Origin: Hevea brasiliensis | Lineage: Eukaryota > Streptophyta > Magnoliopsida > Malpighiales > Euphorbiaceae | DNA: 64,000 bases | NCBI RefSeq assembly: GCF_030052815.1 | Contig: NC_079499.1 | Coordinates: 98,738,480 to 98,802,479 of the forward strand | Reading direction: 5' to 3' | Part shown: positions 60,701-64,000 of the stretch, piece by piece | How positions within the stretch are numbered: the stretch's first letter is position 1 | Layout: each line of letters opens with the position of its first letter | The notes under the pieces: model-generated | The model's database searches: none | Seen by the model: the letters and a program-made list of their open reading frames with translations, nothing else | What the model was told of the DNA's origin: nothing | Translations under genes and position numbers: made by a program

Positions 60701-63700
60701 TAAACTTGCTTGACTCCTATCTTGTCCCTTAGCTCCAGAAATCTCTGTCTTCCCAACGGTTTAGTCAGAATATCTGCCACCGTATACTGCTGGTGTAATC
60801 TATCTTGACATCTCCATTTTTTACAGCATCACGAATGAAGTGGAACCTTGTGTCGATATGTTTACTTCTTTCATGATGTACTGGATTGTTGGCTAACGAG
60901 ATTGCTGACTTGTTGTCTATCTTTAGAATAGGTTTGACTTGATTATTGCCTCTTAAACTTGCAATTATCTTTGTAAGCCATATTCCTTGACATGTACCTC
61001 CTGTTGCTGCAATGTACTCGGCTTCGCATGACGAAAGTGCAACAATTCTCTGTTTTTGTGAAACCCAAGTGATTGGACTTTCACCAAGGAAAAATAAAAT
61101 TCCAGTTGTGCTCTTCCTGTCATCTGTATCTCCTCCAAGATCACTGTCACTATACCCAATCAGCGCCTCACACTCTTGATTCTTCTTGTACACAATTCCA
61201 AGATCAAGAGTTCCTTTCACATATCTAAGAATCTGCTTAACAGCATTCATATGTGATGTCGTTGGAGACTCCATGTATCGGCTAACCACCCCAACTGAAT
61301 AGGCTAGATCAGGACGGGTATTCACCAGATATCGTAGAATTCCAATAATGCTCCTGTATGTTGTAGCATCAACTGGTGGTTCCTCATCATGCTTACTCAG
61401 TTTGCATCTTGGATCCATGGGTATACGACAGCTATTGCAATCCGACATCCCTGCTTTCTCAAGAATCTTGCTGGCATAACTTGATTGGCATAAAGTTATA
61501 GATTCTGAGTTTTGTTTCACCTCGATTCCCAAGTAGTAACTTAGGAGTCCCAAGTCGCTCATCTCGAACACCTTCTTCATTTCATGCTTGAATTTATCAA
61601 TTAAAGTTGCACTTGATCCTGTGAGGATAAGATCATCTACGTATACTCCCACCACAGTAACATCATTTTCTGTTTCCTTCATGTAGACCGCATGCTCGAA
61701 TGGGCATTTTCTGAAATTTAGTGATATGAGACTTCGGTCCAGCTTGGCATTCCATGCTCTTGGGGCCTGCTTTAGGCCATACAAGGCCTTATACAGTCTA
61801 AGCACCTTCTGCGGATGATTCTTGTCAATAAATCCTTCAGGCTGCAGCACGTACACCACCTCTTCAAGTTCACCATTTAGAAATGCTGTTTTGACGTCCA
61901 TATGATGAACTTTCCATTGCCTTTGTGCTGCATATGCAAGAATTGTTCTTACCGTCTCAATCCTCGCAACTGGAGCAAACACCTCTTTGTAATCGACTCC
62001 ATATTTCTGCACATAGCCCTTTGCTACAAGTCGGGCTTTATGCTTGATTATCTTTCCATTTGGATCTTTCTTCAGTTTATAAATCCATTTGAGCCCTACA
62101 GCTTTGTGATTCTTAGGCAAATCGGCAAGCTCCCAAGTTTCATTCTTCTGAATTGACTCAATCTCCGTCTCCATTGCTTGTCGCCAATTTTGATTGCGAT
62201 TTGCTTCCTCAAATTGTGTTGGCTCCTCCATCGACAAGAAACACAACCCAATCTCTGCTTCGACTTCTCTGGTTTCATTGTAGATTTCCTGCAATGATCT
62301 GAATTTTCGAGGTGGAGTGGAGTTGGTAGAGTTTGAATCTGACTCTGATTCTGATGTACTGGTAGGAGAGATTTGTGCCGTGGATTTAGGTGACACTTCC
62401 CCCTCCTCCGATACCGTTGTAGCACCCCCTGCATCTCTTAATTTTACAGTGAAAATATTGACATTTTCCAGCTCCTCTTCTTTCTTTTCGGACTGCCATG
62501 GCCAGCTCTTTTCTTCTTCGAAAATGACATCTCTACTTATTATTAGTTTCTTTTTAACTGGATCATAGAGACGGTAGGCTTTTGATCCTTCCTCATATCC
62601 AATCATCACTCCTTTTACACTCCTGTCTTCAAGTTTGGTGAGATGAGGTGATGTTACCTTGATGTGAGAAAGACACCCAAATACACGAAGATGGTGTATA
62701 TTTGGAATCTTCTTACACCAAGCTTGATATGGTGTCATCCCCTCTACACTTTTTGTCAGACACCTGTTTAACACATAAACTGAAGTTTTAACAGCCTCAC
62801 CCCAGAAATCTGCAGGTACCGATTTACTTTTCATTATGCATCTTGCCATCTCAAGAACAGTCTGATTCCTTCTCTCCACGATGCCATTCTGTTGTGGGGA
62901 GAATGGTGCCGTGAGATGTCTCTTCACACCTTCCTCTTCGCAGTACTTCTTGAACTCAGATGAATTAAATTCACCCCCGCGATCTGTTCTGAAGCACTTT
63001 AATCTTTTTCCACTTTCAGATTCGGCCAATTTCTTGAACCGTTTGAAAACTTCAAATGCCTCACCTTTCCACTTTAATAGAAAAATCCACATAAAACGTG
63101 AATAATCATCAACCAAGAGCATAAAGTATTTGTTACCTCCTGGTGTTGTTGGTGAAATTGGACCGCAGAGATCTCCATGAATCAAAGCAAGCTGTTCCTC
63201 TGCTCTAAATGTTGCAGTATGTGGGAATGGCAGTCTGTGTTGTTTTCCCACTACACAACCATCACACACCTGATTAGTTTGTGTAATTTCTGGCAGTCCC
63301 TCCACCATTCTTTGTTTTGACATTCTCATCAATGCTTGGAAATTCAGATGCCCACATCTTGCATGCCATAGCCAATTCTGATCTGACATATGTGTCATTA
63401 AACATACTTTCTAAGCAACTGGAGCTTTGCAACAAACAATCTGTTAGGTTGTCTCTTCACCTTGATTGTGAGCCGATTTAGATCATCATACACCCTCAAA
63501 ATTCCTCCTTCAATAATCACACGTCCGCCATTTTCATCGATTTGTCCTAGGCTGATGATATTGCTTTTCAATTTTGGTATATAATATACATTTGTTAGTG
63601 TTAAGTGTTCTCCATTTTTGCATTGGAATAACACTGAGCCTAACCCATGTATATTAATTACAGACTCATCACCGAATTTTACTTTACCAAAAATTGACTG

Positions 63701-64000
63701 ATCAATTTCAGAAAAATAATTTATATCACCTGCCATGTGATTACTGGCTCCAGTATCGAGGTACCACCCGGCTTCCTTCATAAGACTTCCTTCTGTTGCA
63801 GCTACATATACTTCCCCTTCAGTAACTTCACAGGTTTCAATCATTAACAAAGAAGGTTCTTCAATGTAAATTTCTTCCTTCGAAACATTCAGCTCGCAAT
63901 TCTCAATTAATAAAAGAGCCGGTTCTACCTCTTCAGTTTCTGTCAAATTGGCTTGTTCATCTTTCTCTTTTGACAAGCACTCCGATGCAAAGTGTCCCAT
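60700..64000 (-). pseudogene. Copia gag-pol polyprotein, two frameshifts
   Basis: Reading from 64000 down: the tail of a CCHC zinc knuckle (GHFASEC), a linker rich in Glu, and protease with WYLDTGASNH (about 63750). Next come the integrase HHCC domain (about 63250-63370) and the DDE core (GDLCGP, FRTDRGGEF, SPQQNGIVE; about 62850-63170). Reverse transcriptase has the YVDD active site (about 61640) and RNase H covers about 60860-61160. A one-base loss near 63398 shifts frame between protease and integrase. A second shift near 60785 separates RNase H from the ADILTKPLG tail, which ends at TAA 60700-60702. Without those two, the frame from 63398 to 60765 is 877 codons with no stop. The lineage within copia is not assigned. 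Confidence 0.92.

Larger units (their letters stand above)
60371..64000 (-). mobile_element. Ty1/copia retrotransposon, 3' part, running off the window
   Basis: On the minus strand: end of gag, protease, integrase, reverse transcriptase, RNase H, polypurine tract and a 320-bp 3' LTR. Integrase before reverse transcriptase marks it as copia. The 5' end, 5' LTR and second target duplication lie beyond 64000. It is the best preserved coding element in the window. Confidence 0.93.

Overview
This is a stretch of plant nuclear genome, almost certainly a eudicot. It is AT-rich, has GT-AG introns, and carries plant-only gene families: a class III peroxidase, an APO protein and L-type lectin receptor kinases. 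Long terminal repeat (LTR) retrotransposons make up roughly half of it. The style of genes and repeats is compatible with Malpighiales/Euphorbiaceae, but the sequence alone does not fix the species.

Layout. 1-5836: 3' part of an Athila-like Ty3/gypsy element (copy A), with a small TRIM element nested at 3341-3847. 5533-6080: a fold-back inverted repeat joins copy A to a Tekay/Del-type chromovirus (6081-17207) that lacks both outer LTR ends. 17205-17938: a 0.7-kb repeat shared with 32515-33214. 18756-19014: a fold-back MITE-like element. 19856-21222 (minus): four-exon class III peroxidase. 22027-22524: hAT-like non-autonomous element with a perfect 8-bp target duplication. 24779-29489: a second hAT-like element carrying a nested Tekay solo LTR (24814-28395, minus). 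29690-31320: an old Athila-like LTR relic. 32089-32385 (minus): small ubiquitin-like gene. 33215-33540: RNase H fragment. 35471-36604 (minus): two-exon APO4-like gene. 38050-38958: possible CACTA derivative. 39543-51202: complete but dead Athila-like element (copy B) with 5-bp target duplications. 52009-54054: intact lectin receptor kinase. 57441-59498: its tandem paralogue, broken by one stop codon. 60371-64000 (minus): Ty1/copia element running off the window.

The host genes are unrelated single genes apart from the lectin kinase tandem pair. That pair shares upstream and downstream sequence; the second copy has lost its TATA-like box, gained about 1.3 kb between promoter and start, gained a MITE, and has a TGG-to-TAG nonsense codon.

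The two gypsy elements are inactivated mainly by stops that look like C-to-T or G-to-A changes at glutamine and tryptophan codons, the pattern expected from deamination of methylated cytosine. I found no unknown enzymatic or defence system. The most unusual items are a 73-bp GT-AG intron-like insertion in the chromovirus integrase, the fold-back junction at 5.5-6.1 kb, hairpin-forming 73-74-bp tandem repeats in the Athila elements, and the shared repeat upstream of the ubiquitin-like gene.
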